The translations under genes and the position numbers were made by a program. The notes under the pieces were generated by a model, which saw only the letters and a program-made list of their open reading frames with translations, had not been told where the DNA came from and ran no database searches. Shown one piece after another: positions 35,603 through 46,700 of a DNA stretch of 64,000 bases. How positions within the stretch are numbered: position 1 is the stretch's first letter; every line of letters begins with the position of its first letter. The DNA lies in NCBI GenBank assembly GCA_019636345.1, contig JAHBXQ010000001.1, positions 248,001 through 312,000 of the forward strand, read 5' to 3'. The DNA is from Pirellulales bacterium (GTDB lineage: Bacteria > Planctomycetota > Planctomycetia > Pirellulales > Lacipirellulaceae).

Positions 35603-36370
35603 TCACGCGGGCCGAGTCGTGGGACGCGGCAGGACGGTGGCCAAGCCGCCGTCGACTCCCAGCACCTGCCCGGTGACCCAGGAGCTTTCTGACGACAGCA
35701 GCCAAGCAAGAGCGGCGGCGACGTCGGCCGGCTCGCCCAGTCGCGCAAGCGCGTGCATCTGTCGCGATCCGGCGGCGGCCGCTTCATTTTGCCACAAGGA
35801 TGCGCTCAGGTGCGACTTCACCAGTCCTGGAGCGACGGCGTTCACGCGGACGCCGCGCGAAGCATAGCTCGCCGCGGCGGCGCGAACCAGACCCTCGACG
35901 CCCGCCTTGGCCGCGGCGATCGCCTCGTGATTCGCCAGACCGATCGAGGCGGCGGCCGAAGAGACCAGCGCGATCGATCCTCCCCCGCTTCGCATGGCTT
36001 GTACGGCGGCCCGAACGGCGGCGAATGCAGAGAATAGGTTAATCTCGATCGTCTCGCGCCATTGATCGTCGGAGGTCGCATGGGCGGGGCGCAGCAGGAG
36101 CGAGCCGACGCAATGGGCCACGCCGCTCACGGAGCCAAATGCCTCAACGGCCGCGGCGATCGCCCCGTCGACCGAGGCCGAATCCGTCGCCGCGAGCGGG
36201 ACCGCGGGCGCGTCCAATTCGTGGGCCAGTGCGGCCAGCCGCTCGGCGTCGCGGCCGGCCAGCAGCACGGGGCGTCCCTCGGCACGCAACCAGCGGGCCA
36301 GTTCGCTTCCGACGCTCCCGGTGGCGCCAAGGACGACGACCCCGCCGGGGGCCGAAGAATTTGCCTCCAT
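35603..36370 (-). CDS. SDR-family oxidoreductase lacking the usual catalytic Tyr
   Basis: 255 residues from the ATG at 36370, preceded by GGGA; an ATG at 36400 would add ten residues. The Rossmann motif VVVLGATGSVGSELARWL, the catalytic-Ser region IALVSSAAASIGLANHEAIA and the Lys in AAAKAGVEGLVRAAA are present. Where classical SDRs have Tyr four residues before the Lys, this protein has Ile. It may bind cofactor but use altered chemistry. It ends GQVLGVDGGLATVLP, typical of the family. It heads a three-gene operon divergent from photolyase, with 112 bases between the starts; SDRs next to photolyases recur in many light-responsive bacterial clusters. Confidence 0.85.
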   Translation of the reverse strand: MEANSSAPGGVVVLGATGSVGSELARWLRAEGRPVLLAGRDAERLAALAHELDAPAVPLAATDSASVDGAIAAAVEAFGSVSGVAHCVGSLLLRPAHATSDDQWRETIEINLFSAFAAVRAAVQAMRSGGGSIALVSSAAASIGLANHEAIAAAKAGVEGLVRAAAASYASRGVRVNAVAPGLVKSHLSASLWQNEAAAAGSRQMHALARLGEPADVAAALAWLLSSESSWVTGQVLGVDGGLATVLPRPTTRPA

Positions 36371-36482
36371 GGTCAGAATCCCGGTTGGTCTTGCGGACAT
36401 TTTGCGGTCACATTCAGCCGGATGCAGAGCATCCCCCCTCCGCCCAACCGCAAGCTGCCCCTTGGGATCACTCGCAAGCACG

Positions 36483-37919
36483 ATGTCTGCTCGTCCGACG
36501 ATCGTTTGGTTCCGACTCGACTTGCGGCTTGCCGATCAGCCGGCCCTCGCGGCGGCGGTCGAACGCGGGCCGGTGATCCCCGTTTTCATCTGGGCTCCCG
36601 ACGAGGAAGCCCCCTGGGCCCCCGGGGGCGCGAGCCGCTGGTGGCTGCACCACTCGCTGGCCAGTCTTGATCGGCAGCTCCGTGAACTTGGCTCGCGGCT
36701 GGTGCTCCGAGCCGGCGACTCGCTCGCCGAACTCGAACGGCTCGTCGAGGAAACGTCCGCCGAGCGCGTCGTTTGGTGCCGGCGCTACGAGCCGGCAGTC
36801 ATACAACGCGACAAGCGGATCAAAGCCGCGCTCGCGGAACGCGGCATCGACGTCGGCAGTGACAACGGCAGTCTGCTCCACGAGCCGTGGACGATCAGCA
36901 CGCAGAAGGAAGAGCCGTACACGGTCTTCACGCCGTTCTGGAAACGATGTTTGGCGAGCGGGGCCGACCTGACCCCCGCCCCGGCGCCCCGCGAGATCCC
37001 GGCGCCGGCGAGATGGCCGGCGAGCTTGGAACTCGACGAGCTGGAACTTCTGCCGCGGATTCCCTGGGATCGGCAGTTCTATGAGACTTGGGAGATCGGA
37101 GCCCCTGCTGCCGAGCGGCGGCTCGATATTTTTCTCCGCAACCGACTCGCCGAATACAAAGACGACCGCAATCGTATCGACGTCGAGGGCTACTCGAAGC
37201 TCTCTCCCCACATCCACTTCGGCGAAATCAGCCCCCGGCAGATCGCCGCCGCAACGCGAGCCGCGATGGACGGCGACAAGTCGCTTGAACGGGGGGGATC
37301 GCATTTCCTCAGCGAACTCGGTTGGCGCGAATTCGCCTACCACCTTCTCTATCACTTTCCGCACACGACCGAGCGCCCGCTGCGCGAGCGGTTCCAGGAG
37401 TTCCCCTGGGAAGCAAGTCGAGAGAAGCTGCAGCGGTGGCAGCGCGGGCGGACCGGGTACCCGATCGTCGACGCGGCGATGCGTGATCTGTGGGCGACCG
37501 GGTTCATGCCAAACCGGGCGCGGATGCTCGTCGCGTCGTTCCTTGCCAAGGACCTGCTTGTGCCGTGGCAGGACGGCGCCCGCTGGTTCTGGGACACGCT
37601 GGTCGACGCCGATCTGGCGAGCAACAGCCTGGGTTGGCAATGGACCGCGGGATGCGGGGCTGACGCGGCGCCCTACTTCCGGATCTTCAACCCCACCAGC
37701 CAAGCCGAGAAGTTCGACCCGCAAGGGGACTACATCCGCCGCTGGGTTCCGGAGCTTGCCCGGCTTGAGACTCCGGCGATTTTCGAACCCTGGAACGCCG
37801 ACGAGGCGGACCTTGCAACCGCCGGCGTGAGGCTGGGCGACGACTACCCGGAGCCGATCGTCGACCACGGCGAAGCCCGCGACGCAGCCCTCGCGGCGTA
37901 CGAAGAGATCAAGGGATAG
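36483..37919 (+). CDS. phrB: Deoxyribodipyrimidine photolyase
   Basis: 478 residues. Class I photolyases use FADH and blue light to split cyclobutane pyrimidine dimers. The N-terminal antenna domain starts TIVWFRLDLRLADQPAL. The FAD domain has GYPIVDAAMRDLWATGFM, NRARMLVASFLAKDLL, NSLGWQWTAGCGADAAPYFR and IFNPTSQAEKFDP; the Trp residues of the electron-transfer chain are in these motifs. The ATG at 36483 is just before the conserved start. It is divergent from an SDR/membrane-protein operon, and the Lhr and Nei repair genes follow on the same strand 126 bases later. Repair specificity (CPD rather than 6-4) is likely by similarity to E. coli PhrB. Confidence 0.96.
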   Translation: MSARPTIVWFRLDLRLADQPALAAAVERGPVIPVFIWAPDEEAPWAPGGASRWWLHHSLASLDRQLRELGSRLVLRAGDSLAELERLVEETSAERVVWCRRYEPAVIQRDKRIKAALAERGIDVGSDNGSLLHEPWTISTQKEEPYTVFTPFWKRCLASGADLTPAPAPREIPAPARWPASLELDELELLPRIPWDRQFYETWEIGAPAAERRLDIFLRNRLAEYKDDRNRIDVEGYSKLSPHIHFGEISPRQIAAATRAAMDGDKSLERGGSHFLSELGWREFAYHLLYHFPHTTERPLRERFQEFPWEASREKLQRWQRGRTGYPIVDAAMRDLWATGFMPNRARMLVASFLAKDLLVPWQDGARWFWDTLVDADLASNSLGWQWTAGCGADAAPYFRIFNPTSQAEKFDPQGDYIRRWVPELARLETPAIFEPWNADEADLATAGVRLGDDYPEPIVDHGEARDAALAAYEEIKG

Positions 37920-38045
37920 CTGCCAATTGCCCACGAGCGGGTCGCTGAGCTGGCGCGGGCCGTTCGCCGCCTCGGCACGAAGCGCGGTACAATCTCGGTT
38001 GTCGCGCCCCGTCAGCCTCTCCCGAGTCTTCCCCTGCCAATTCCC

Positions 38046-41000
38046 GTGCCCGCTCCCGAGGCCCCCGCCGTCGACTCGCTCTCCGGCATGGATGCGTTCC
38101 ATCCCTGCACGCGACGGTGGTTTGCCGATTCGTTCGACGGGCCGACCCTGATCCAACGATCCGCCTGGCCGACGCTCGCGACAGGGCGAAGTGCGCTGCT
38201 GCTCGCGCCCACGGGATCCGGCAAAACGCTCGCGGCGTTCCTGGCGGCGATCGACCGGCTGATCTTTCACGAAGGTTCGCCCTCCCCCGCCGGCGACCCG
38301 GCGGCCGGAGGAACCTCTCGTCGGCAGCGAGGAGAGCCTGTGCGCGCGCCTGCGCCCGGCGTGCGCGTCGTCTACGTCTCGCCGCTGAAGGCGCTGGCCG
38401 TCGACGTCGATCGCAACCTCCGGGCGCCGCTGGCGGGGATTCACGCTACTGCCGATCGGTTGGGCGCGGCCCACTGCCTGCCGCGGGTCGCGGTGCGCTC
38501 GGGAGACACCTCGCCGGCCGATCGCCGCGACATCGCCCGACGTCCCCCCGACATTCTCATCACGACGCCCGAGTCGCTCTACCTGATGCTCACGTCGAAG
38601 TCCCGCGATGTGCTCGCGGGGGTCGAGACGGTGATCGTCGACGAGATCCACGCCGTTGCCGCGACGAAGCGGGGCGCGCATCTGTTCATTTCGCTGGAGC
38701 GTCTCGAACGGTTGCGGCGGCAAGCGAATCCCGCCGCCTGTCCGCTGCAGCGGATCGGCTTGTCGGCCACGCAGCGACCGCTTGAAGAGATCGCTCGGCT
38801 GCTGGGCGGCGGCGAGGCGACGGCCAACCCCGACGAGCCGCCGCGCCGGCGCCCGGTCGAGATCATCGACGCCAGCGAGCCGAAGCGACTTGAGCTCTCG
38901 GTCGAAGTGCCGGTCGACGACATGACGGACCTGTCGCGCCCGCAGGAGTTCACCCCGGGGCCGACGGCGGGCCCTTCGCAGCCGCCGTCGATCTGGCCGG
39001 CGATTCACCCGCGGCTGGTGGAACTCATCCGGCGGCACCGCGCGACGATGATCTTCGTCAACAGCCGTCGGCTTGCCGAGCGTCTCGCCACGGCGATCAA
39101 CGAGTCGGCAGGCGAAGAGATCGCCCAGGCTCATCACGGCTCGATCGCCCGGCCGCAACGCGCGGCGATCGAGGACCGACTCAAGCGCGGGCAACTGCCG
39201 GCGATCGTCGCCACGTCGTCGTTGGAACTGGGCATCGACATGGGCGCGGTCGACCTCGTGGTGCAGATCGAGGCGCCCCCCTCGGTCGCCTCGGGAATGC
39301 AGCGGATCGGCCGCGCCGGACATCACATCGGGGCGCCCTCGAAGGGCGTCGTCTTCCCCAAGTACCGCGGCGACCTGTTGGCCTGCGCCGCCGCGACGGG
39401 ACGGATGCGCGTCGGATACGTGGAATCGACGCGCTATCCCCGCAATCCGCTTGACGTCCTCGCCCAACAGATCGTCGCGATCGCGGCGATGGAGACGCTG
39501 TCGGTCGACGAGTTGTATGCCACGGTGCGCGGGGCCGCCCCGCTGGCCGAGTTGCCGTGGTCGCTGTTCGAAGGCGTGCTCGATCTCCTGGCCGGGCGAT
39601 ATCCCAGCGACGAGTTTTCGGAACTGCGGCCGCGGCTGAATTGGGATCGGCTGGCCGGCACGGTCGGCCCGCGAAAGACCTCGCAGCGGATCGCCGTGCT
39701 GAACGCGGGGACGATTCCTGATCGGGGGTTGTACGGCGTCTTCCTCGCCGCCGAGCCGGGGGCGACGGGGCTGCGCGTCGGCGAACTCGACGAGGAGATG
39801 GTCTTCGAGACGCGCCCCGGCGAGATTTTTCTGCTCGGCGCCTCGTCGTGGCGGGTGCAGGAAATCACCCGCGACCGCGTGATCGTCGTTCCGGCGCCGG
39901 GGGAGCCGGGGAAGATGCCGTTCTGGCGCGGCGACGGACCGGGGAGACCGCTCGACTTCGGACGCGCCGTCGGCGAGTTGACGCGACGACTCGCCAGGGA
40001 GGATCGCGCGGCCATCGCAGAGTCGCTCCGCGGGGAAGCGGGCCTTGATGAGCGGGCCGCTGCAAACTTGCTGGCCTACGTCGACGACCAACTCGCCGCG
40101 ACCGGCGAGGCGCCGACCGATCGGACAATCGTCGTCGAGTCGTTTCTCGACGAGATCGGAGACTGGCGGATCGTGATCCTCTCGCCGCTGGGAGCTCGGA
40201 TTCACGCCCCCTGGGCCCTGGCCATCGCCCAACGGTTGCGCGACGAGCAGGGACTTGAGATCGACATGATGTGGGCCGACGACGGCATCGTGCTGCGACT
40301 TCCCGAGAGCGAGCGGCCCCCAGGGGTCGACCAATTGCTCCCTGCGGCCGACGAGGTCGAGGACCTGGTCGTTCGGCATTTGGGGTCGACGGCGCTGTTC
40401 GCCTCGCACTTTCGCGAGAACGCCGCGCGGGCCCTGCTCTTGCCGCGTCGGCAACCGAATCGCCGCACCCCGCTGTGGCTCCAGCGCCGCAAGGCGGCCG
40501 ACCTGCTCGCCGTGGCGGCGCGGTACGAGCGGTTTCCGATCCTGCTCGAAACCTACCGCGAGTGCCTGCGCGACGTGTTCGACGTGCCCGGGCTGCGCAC
40601 CGTGTTGGCCGACGTCGCCCGGCAGGCGATCCGCGTTCATCAGGTCGAGACCGACGCTCCGTCGCCGTTCGCGGCCTCGCTCTTGTTCAATTACACGGGG
40701 AACTTTCTATACGAAGGAGATGCCCCGCTGGCCGAACGGCGGGCCCAAGCGCTTGCGCTCGATCATGGTCAGTTGCGCGAACTGTTGGGCGCCGCGGATT
40801 ATCGCGAGTTGCTCGACCCGGCGGCAATCGACCAAGTCGAGCGGGAACTGCAGCGGCTTGACGAGCGGCGCGTCCGCGATCCCGACGCGATCCACGACCT
40901 GCTGCTCCACCTGGGAGACCTCGCCGAGGACGAACTGCAGGCCCGCGTCGACCCGACCGCGGTCGCCGCTGGGACGGCAGCCGCGTGGGTCGAGCAGCTC

Positions 41001-42788
41001 CTCGCCGTGCGACGGATCATGTGCGTCCGGCTAGGGGGCGAGTTACGACTTGCGGCGGCGGAGGACGCGGCCCGACTCCGCGACGCGCTGGGGGTGCAGC
41101 CCCCGCCGGGACTGCCGGAAGCCTTCCTCGAATCAGGCGCCGATCCGCTGGGAGACCTGTTGTCGAGATTCGCAAGGACGCGCGGGCCGTTCACCGTCGC
41201 CGACGCCGCGGCGCGATTCGGACTCGGCGAGGCGACTGTTCGCGCGGCGCTCGAACGGCTCGCCGAGAAGGGCCGGATCCTCGTCGGCGAGTTCCTGCCC
41301 GGCGCTGCGGGACAGGAGTGGGTCGACGCCGGCGTGCTCAAGCGGATCAAGCGGTTGTCGCTCGCCCGGTTGCGCAAACAAGTCGAGCCCGTGTCGCCGG
41401 AGACGCTCGCTCGGTTTCTCCCGGTGTGGCAGGGGGTGACGCAACCGCGGCGGGGGCTCGACGGATTGCTCGACGTCGTCGAGCAGTTGCAGGGGATCCC
41501 GCTGGCGGCGTCGGCCCTCGACGCGGCGATTCTGCCGGGGCGGATCATCGACTACTTCGCCGCCGATCTGGACGAACTGTGCGCCGTGGGAGAGGTCGTG
41601 TGGCGCGGGATCGAGGCGAGCGGCCCCCACGATGGCCGCGTCGCGCTCTACCTGGCCGACAGCTTTCCGCTCCTCGCACCGCCGCCGGCAATTGTCGACG
41701 AGCCGCTGGCTCAGCGGATCGTCGCCGCCCTCGGGGAGCGCGGGGCCATGTTCTTCGACGAGTTGGCCCGCAAGGCGGGCGGGTTTCAGCACGACGTGCT
41801 CGACATGCTGTGGCAGTTGGCGTGGGCCGGCGTCGTGACAAACGACACGCTGGCCCCGCTCCGCTCCCGGCTTCGTCGGCCGCGCAGCGGAGAACGACGC
41901 CCTCGACGCGGCCGTGACGCCGGGCGTCGGTTTCGCTCGCGCCGCATGGCCACGATCCCTGGCGCCGAGGGTCGCTGGTCGTTGCTGGACTACGGCGGCG
42001 ACTCGGTTCCCTCGCCGACCCAGCGGCAGACCGCGCTGGCCGAACAATTGCTCAAACGCTACGGCGTCGTCACGCGGACCATCGCGGGGCGGGAGGCCCT
42101 CGCTGGCGGGTTCGGGGCTCTCTACCCGGTGCTGCGAGCGATGGAAGAGGCGGGGCGGGTCCGCCGAGGGTATTTCATCGAGGGACTCGGCGGGGCGCAG
42201 TTCGCCCTTCCCGGCGCCGACGACGGCTTACGTCGAGCCCCAATGTTGCGCGACGACGCTCCGGTGCAGGAACTCGCCCTGGTGCTCAGCGCGGTCGACC
42301 CGGCCAATCCGTACGGGGCGCAGGTCAAGTGGCCCGCGTCGAACGATCCCGGCGCCGCGCTGCAGCGGACCGGCTCGGCCGCGGTGATCGTCGACGCGGC
42401 GACGGGCCGATTGCTGGGATACCTCAGCCGCGGTGCGCGAAAGCTGTCGACCTTCTCCGCGCCGACTCTCGAGGACGAACCGCTCTGGCGACGACGATTG
42501 GCCGAGCGGCTCGCTCAACTCGCCTGCGACGCGGGGCCGCTCTTGGTGGAGCAGGTTGACGGCGCTCCGGTCGGCGACGCTCCGTTGGCCGACGAACTGC
42601 GTCGCGCTGGCTTCGTGCCGACGTCGCGCGGCTCGCTCCATCGCGGCGTCGGACGGACGACGCGGTTCGATCGGATGGCGACCGACCGGCGGCGATTTCC
42701 GCTCGACGCCGCCTCGCCGGCCAGCGACGACGCCTTGGCGGCCGAGTTGAGCGACGAGCCCCTCGACCAGGACGCCGACGATGCCTGA
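38046..42788 (+). CDS. lhr: Lhr-type DEAD/DEAH-box DNA helicase, full length
   Basis: 1580 residues, the length of full E. coli-type Lhr (core plus long C-terminal region). Lhr is a 3'-5' DNA-translocating helicase that prefers RNA:DNA hybrids and is linked to DNA repair. Helicase motifs: Walker A LLLAPTGSGKTLAAF, motif II VIVDEIHAVAATKRG, motif III RIGLSATQRPLEE, motif VI SGMQRIGRAGHHIG. The remaining ~700 residues hold the winged-helix and C-terminal domains. The GTG at 38046 is taken as start; an ATG at 38088 (MDAFHPCTRRWF) lies at the conserved beginning and is equally plausible. It overlaps the Nei gene by eight bases; lhr-nei pairs are known in actinobacteria. Confidence 0.94.
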   Translation: MPAPEAPAVDSLSGMDAFHPCTRRWFADSFDGPTLIQRSAWPTLATGRSALLLAPTGSGKTLAAFLAAIDRLIFHEGSPSPAGDPAAGGTSRRQRGEPVRAPAPGVRVVYVSPLKALAVDVDRNLRAPLAGIHATADRLGAAHCLPRVAVRSGDTSPADRRDIARRPPDILITTPESLYLMLTSKSRDVLAGVETVIVDEIHAVAATKRGAHLFISLERLERLRRQANPAACPLQRIGLSATQRPLEEIARLLGGGEATANPDEPPRRRPVEIIDASEPKRLELSVEVPVDDMTDLSRPQEFTPGPTAGPSQPPSIWPAIHPRLVELIRRHRATMIFVNSRRLAERLATAINESAGEEIAQAHHGSIARPQRAAIEDRLKRGQLPAIVATSSLELGIDMGAVDLVVQIEAPPSVASGMQRIGRAGHHIGAPSKGVVFPKYRGDLLACAAATGRMRVGYVESTRYPRNPLDVLAQQIVAIAAMETLSVDELYATVRGAAPLAELPWSLFEGVLDLLAGRYPSDEFSELRPRLNWDRLAGTVGPRKTSQRIAVLNAGTIPDRGLYGVFLAAEPGATGLRVGELDEEMVFETRPGEIFLLGASSWRVQEITRDRVIVVPAPGEPGKMPFWRGDGPGRPLDFGRAVGELTRRLAREDRAAIAESLRGEAGLDERAAANLLAYVDDQLAATGEAPTDRTIVVESFLDEIGDWRIVILSPLGARIHAPWALAIAQRLRDEQGLEIDMMWADDGIVLRLPESERPPGVDQLLPAADEVEDLVVRHLGSTALFASHFRENAARALLLPRRQPNRRTPLWLQRRKAADLLAVAARYERFPILLETYRECLRDVFDVPGLRTVLADVARQAIRVHQVETDAPSPFAASLLFNYTGNFLYEGDAPLAERRAQALALDHGQLRELLGAADYRELLDPAAIDQVERELQRLDERRVRDPDAIHDLLLHLGDLAEDELQARVDPTAVAAGTAAAWVEQLLAVRRIMCVRLGGELRLAAAEDAARLRDALGVQPPPGLPEAFLESGADPLGDLLSRFARTRGPFTVADAAARFGLGEATVRAALERLAEKGRILVGEFLPGAAGQEWVDAGVLKRIKRLSLARLRKQVEPVSPETLARFLPVWQGVTQPRRGLDGLLDVVEQLQGIPLAASALDAAILPGRIIDYFAADLDELCAVGEVVWRGIEASGPHDGRVALYLADSFPLLAPPPAIVDEPLAQRIVAALGERGAMFFDELARKAGGFQHDVLDMLWQLAWAGVVTNDTLAPLRSRLRRPRSGERRPRRGRDAGRRFRSRRMATIPGAEGRWSLLDYGGDSVPSPTQRQTALAEQLLKRYGVVTRTIAGREALAGGFGALYPVLRAMEEAGRVRRGYFIEGLGGAQFALPGADDGLRRAPMLRDDAPVQELALVLSAVDPANPYGAQVKWPASNDPGAALQRTGSAAVIVDAATGRLLGYLSRGARKLSTFSAPTLEDEPLWRRRLAERLAQLACDAGPLLVEQVDGAPVGDAPLADELRRAGFVPTSRGSLHRGVGRTTRFDRMATDRRRFPLDAASPASDDALAAELSDEPLDQDADDA

Positions 42789-43572
42789 AGGGGACACGAT
42801 CTTCCGCTCGGCTACCCAGCTTCGCCGAGCCTTGGCCGGGGGCGTCGTCGAGCGGGCGGCGGCGTGGGACCGGCTGCGCGATTCGCCGCTCGCCGGGCTC
42901 GCAGGCGAAACGATCGTCGCGGTGGAGGCCCGCGGCAAGCACCTGCTGATGCATCTGGGCGCTGCGGGCGCCATTCACTCGCATATGGGGATGACCGGCT
43001 CGTGGCATCTCTACCCGCCGGGCGAGCCGTGGCGAAAGCCCCCCCGCCTGGCGGCGCTGGTGCTGACGGTCCGCGGAGTGGACGCAGTCTGCTTCACCCC
43101 CAAGACGCTCGAACTGCTATCCCCTGACGCGCTGCGACGGCATTCCCAACTGCAGCACTTGGGTCCGGACCTGCTGGCGGGGGAGTTCGCCGGCGAGGAG
43201 GCGCTCGCGAGGCTCCGCGCCGTGGACGCCGCGCCGCTGGGCGAAGCGATCATGAACCAGCGAGTCGTGAGCGGCATCGGCAACATCTACAAGTCCGAGG
43301 TTCTGTTTATCCGCGGGCTTGATCCGTTCGCCTCTGTCGCGGCGTACTCCGACCAGGAACTGGCAGCGCTGCTCGCGGAGGCTCGGCAGCTCATGCTGCG
43401 GAATTTACTGGGCCGCCCCCGGCAGACCCGCCTCAGCTCCGGGAGCCGACAATGGGTCTACCACCGCAGCGGACAGCCTTGTCTTAAATGCCGCGGCGCC
43501 ATCGAGATGCGCCGCCAAGGGGACGCGGGCCGGTCAACCTACTGGTGCCCGTCGTGCCAACCGCCGCGGTGA
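42781..43572 (+). CDS. nei: Fpg/Nei-family DNA glycosylase (endonuclease VIII-like)
   Basis: 263 residues. These glycosylases remove oxidised bases and cut the strand. The N-terminus MPEGDTIFRSATQLRRAL gives the catalytic Pro2 and Glu3 (after Met removal); MPEGDT is the Nei rather than Fpg form. The helix-two-turn-helix (NQRVVSGIGNIYKSEVLF) and the C-terminal zinc finger (CLKCRGAIEMRRQG, YWCPSCQ, four Cys) are intact. The start overlaps the lhr stop by eight bases, so the two are translationally coupled, suggesting joint action in repair of oxidised or RNA-containing DNA. Confidence 0.94.
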   Translation: MPEGDTIFRSATQLRRALAGGVVERAAAWDRLRDSPLAGLAGETIVAVEARGKHLLMHLGAAGAIHSHMGMTGSWHLYPPGEPWRKPPRLAALVLTVRGVDAVCFTPKTLELLSPDALRRHSQLQHLGPDLLAGEFAGEEALARLRAVDAAPLGEAIMNQRVVSGIGNIYKSEVLFIRGLDPFASVAAYSDQELAALLAEARQLMLRNLLGRPRQTRLSSGSRQWVYHRSGQPCLKCRGAIEMRRQGDAGRSTYWCPSCQPPR

Positions 43573-43725
43573 CGGCCGGGCTCGACGGGTTGAAGCTCGA
43601 AATCTCCGGAAACATACGCCGCCGCCCGATTTTTCGGGGATCTGCTTTAGGTGCAGATCAAGCCAGGGTAATATCGCATATTGCCCAAATCGCCGAGATC
43701 GCATTGCCCGAGATTCTTCTCCATC

Positions 43726-46700
43726 ATGGCTAAATTGTTCAAGTCCTCTCGTCGCCTGATGACGTCGTTGTCCTGCTCGCCGCTTGGCCGTCGTCGGCTG
43801 GCGTTCGAAACCCTTGAGGATCGGCGTCTGCTCGCGGGGGCTCGGATCCAGATCAATGCCGCGGGGCAGACCGGCTCGGAAACGATGCAGCTGTTGATCG
43901 ACGGAACTCCCGTCGCGATCTGGAACAGCGTGGGGGGGAATACGTCGACCGGCGCCTACGCCAGCTTCGCCTACGATCATGACACGTCGGTGACGATCGA
44001 CCGCGTGCGGGTCGCGTTCACCAACGACGCCTTCAACGGCGCAGGGGCGGATCGCAACCTCTTGGTCGACTCGGTCGTCCTCGACGGCAAGCGATACGAC
44101 ACCCGCGCCGACAACGTCTTTTCGACCGGCACCTGGATGGCGGGGATCGGAGTGACGCCGGGGTACAAGCAGAGCCCCTGGCTCCACGTGAACGGCCAGT
44201 TCCGCTACGGCCAAGCCCCTTCGACGATCGACGTGCTGGCCGCGGGGCGACTCGGCGAGGAACGGATTGCGCTGCAGATTGACGGCGCCACGGTCGCCAC
44301 GTACGACGTGACCGGCGGCGATTACCTCGGCGGGTCGAACTACCAGCGGTTCACCTATCACCATTCGGCGCCGTTGTCCGAGAACCAGGTCCGGGTCGCG
44401 TTCATCAACGACGCCGTCACCGAGACGGGCGATCGCAACGTGCGGATCGACGGCATCCTGCTCGACAACGTGAAGCACGAATCCGAGGCTCCGGGCGTCT
44501 TGACGACCGGCAGCCCCGGCTACGGCGGCGTGCCGCAGTTTCTGCAAGTCGACAAGATGTTCATCAACGGGTACTTCCAGTACGGCGACAACCGCACCGC
44601 CGTCGCCCCGCAGCTCAACCAGACTCAGATCGTGATCCGCGCCGCCGGCTCGATCGGCGATGAAACCATGGAACTGCGGATCGGAGGCGTCACGTTCGCC
44701 ACGTTCGTCAACGTCGGCGGCAGCGCGGGGACCGGCGTCTTCAACGAGTTTCGTTACACGTTGACCGGCACGGTGTCGCCGTCGCAGGTGAGCGTCGCCT
44801 TGACCAACGAGTTGGGAAGCTACACCTACGATCGTAACCTGCGGGTCGATTGGGTCTCGATCGGCGGAGTCGTTTACCAGTCCGAGGCGGCCGACGTCTA
44901 TTCGACCGGGACGTTCGTCAGCGGCGTCGGCATCCGGCCCGGCTACTGGCGCACCGAGTGGCTTCACGGCAACGGCGAGTTTCGCTATGCGACCCCCGGC
45001 AATCCCGGCACGATCGCCCTGGGGACGTCGCTGATCAGCGTCGACGAGAATGCCGGGACCGTGTCGATTCCTGTGGTGCGAACCGGCGGCAGCGCCGGGA
45101 CGGTGGCGGTCGACTATACGACCGTTCCGGGCACGGCGACCGCGAACGTCGACTACGTCACCGCCAGCGGCACGCTCGTCTTCGCTCCCGGCGAAACGAG
45201 CAAATCGATCGTCGTTTCGATTCTCGACGACGCGACGGACGAACTCAACGAAACGTTCAACCTAGCGACCGATCGCGTGCTGGGGGGAGCCGTCCTCGGC
45301 CAGCCGCGCACCGCGACGATCACCATCGTCGACGACGACGGTCCCCCGCCTCCCGGCAGCGGCAACGGGCTTCTGGGCGCCTACTACAACGGTCAGTACC
45401 ACCAGTCCCTTGTCTTCGAGCGGACCGACGCGACGATCGACTTCGACTGGGTCCTCGGCTCGCCCGGACCGGGGGTTGCGGCCGATCTGTTTTCCGTGCG
45501 CTGGGTCGGACAGGTCGAGGCCCGGTTCAGCGAGACCTATACGTTCCGCACGAGCACCGACGACGGCGTGAATCTGTGGGTGAACGGGGTCCAGTTGGTG
45601 GCCCAGTACCGCGATCAGGCGCTGACCAGCCATCAAGGGTCGATCGCGCTGGTCGAGGGGCAAAAGTACGACCTGATGATGGAGTACTACGAAAAAACCG
45701 GCTACGCCCTCGCCAAGCTCGAATGGTCGAGCCCCAGCACCCCTTGGGAGGTGATCCCCGCCAGCCAGCTTTACAGCCCGCCGCCGCAGATCACGATCCC
45801 GGGCACGTTCGCCGGGCAGACGATCGCCACAGGACTGTCGGGACCCACGGCGCTCGACTTCGACTCTACGGGGCGAATGTTCGTCGCCGAGCAACGGGGC
45901 GTGGTCCGTGTCGTGCAAGACGGACAATTGCTGGCCCAGCCGTTCCTCGACATTCAGCCGCAGGTCAACTTTATCCAAGACCGAGGCATGATTGGTCTGG
46001 CAGTTCACCCGGACTTTCCGGCCACGCCGTACGTGTACGTCTCCTACGTCTACGACCCGCCGGAGACCGCGAATTTCACCGGGCTCGCCGGGCGCGACGG
46101 GGGAGGAAACCGCGTCTCGCGGGTCAGCCGGTTCACCGCCGACGCCGCGGCCGGATACAACCGAGCCGTCCCGGGGAGCGAAGTCGTGCTGATCGGCGCA
46201 AACGGCACGTGGAACAACATCAGCCACCCCGAACTCGACAGCACCAACGACATCAACATTCCTGCCACAGGCGGCCCCGACGGCTCGATGCAGGACATCC
46301 TGATCATCGACACCTTGACCCACGCCGTCGGCAATCTCGTGTTCGGCCCCGAAGGGGCGCTGTACGTCGCCAACGGCGACGGGGCCTCGTACGGCCGCGT
46401 CGATCCCCGCGCGGTCCGCGTACAGAACATCGACAGCCTGTCGGGCAAGATTCTGCGAGTCGACCCGATCACCGGCCAGGGCCTGCCGTCGAACCCCTAC
46501 TACAACGGCGATCCCGACGCCAATCGCTCGAAGGTCGTCAATTACGGGCTGCGCAACCCGTTCCGCTTCGCCATCCAGCCTGATTCGGGCACGTTGTTCG
46601 TGGGCGACGTCGGGTGGAACACTCATGAGGAGATCAACTCGGGCTGGGCAAAGAACTTCGGCTGGCCCTACTACGAAGGGATCCAAGGACAAAACGCTCA

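Noticed and set aside
36468-40640. A 1390-codon open frame on the minus strand opposite photolyase and lhr
   Set aside because: Shadow frame of the same kind, with no recognisable domain and opposite conserved genes.
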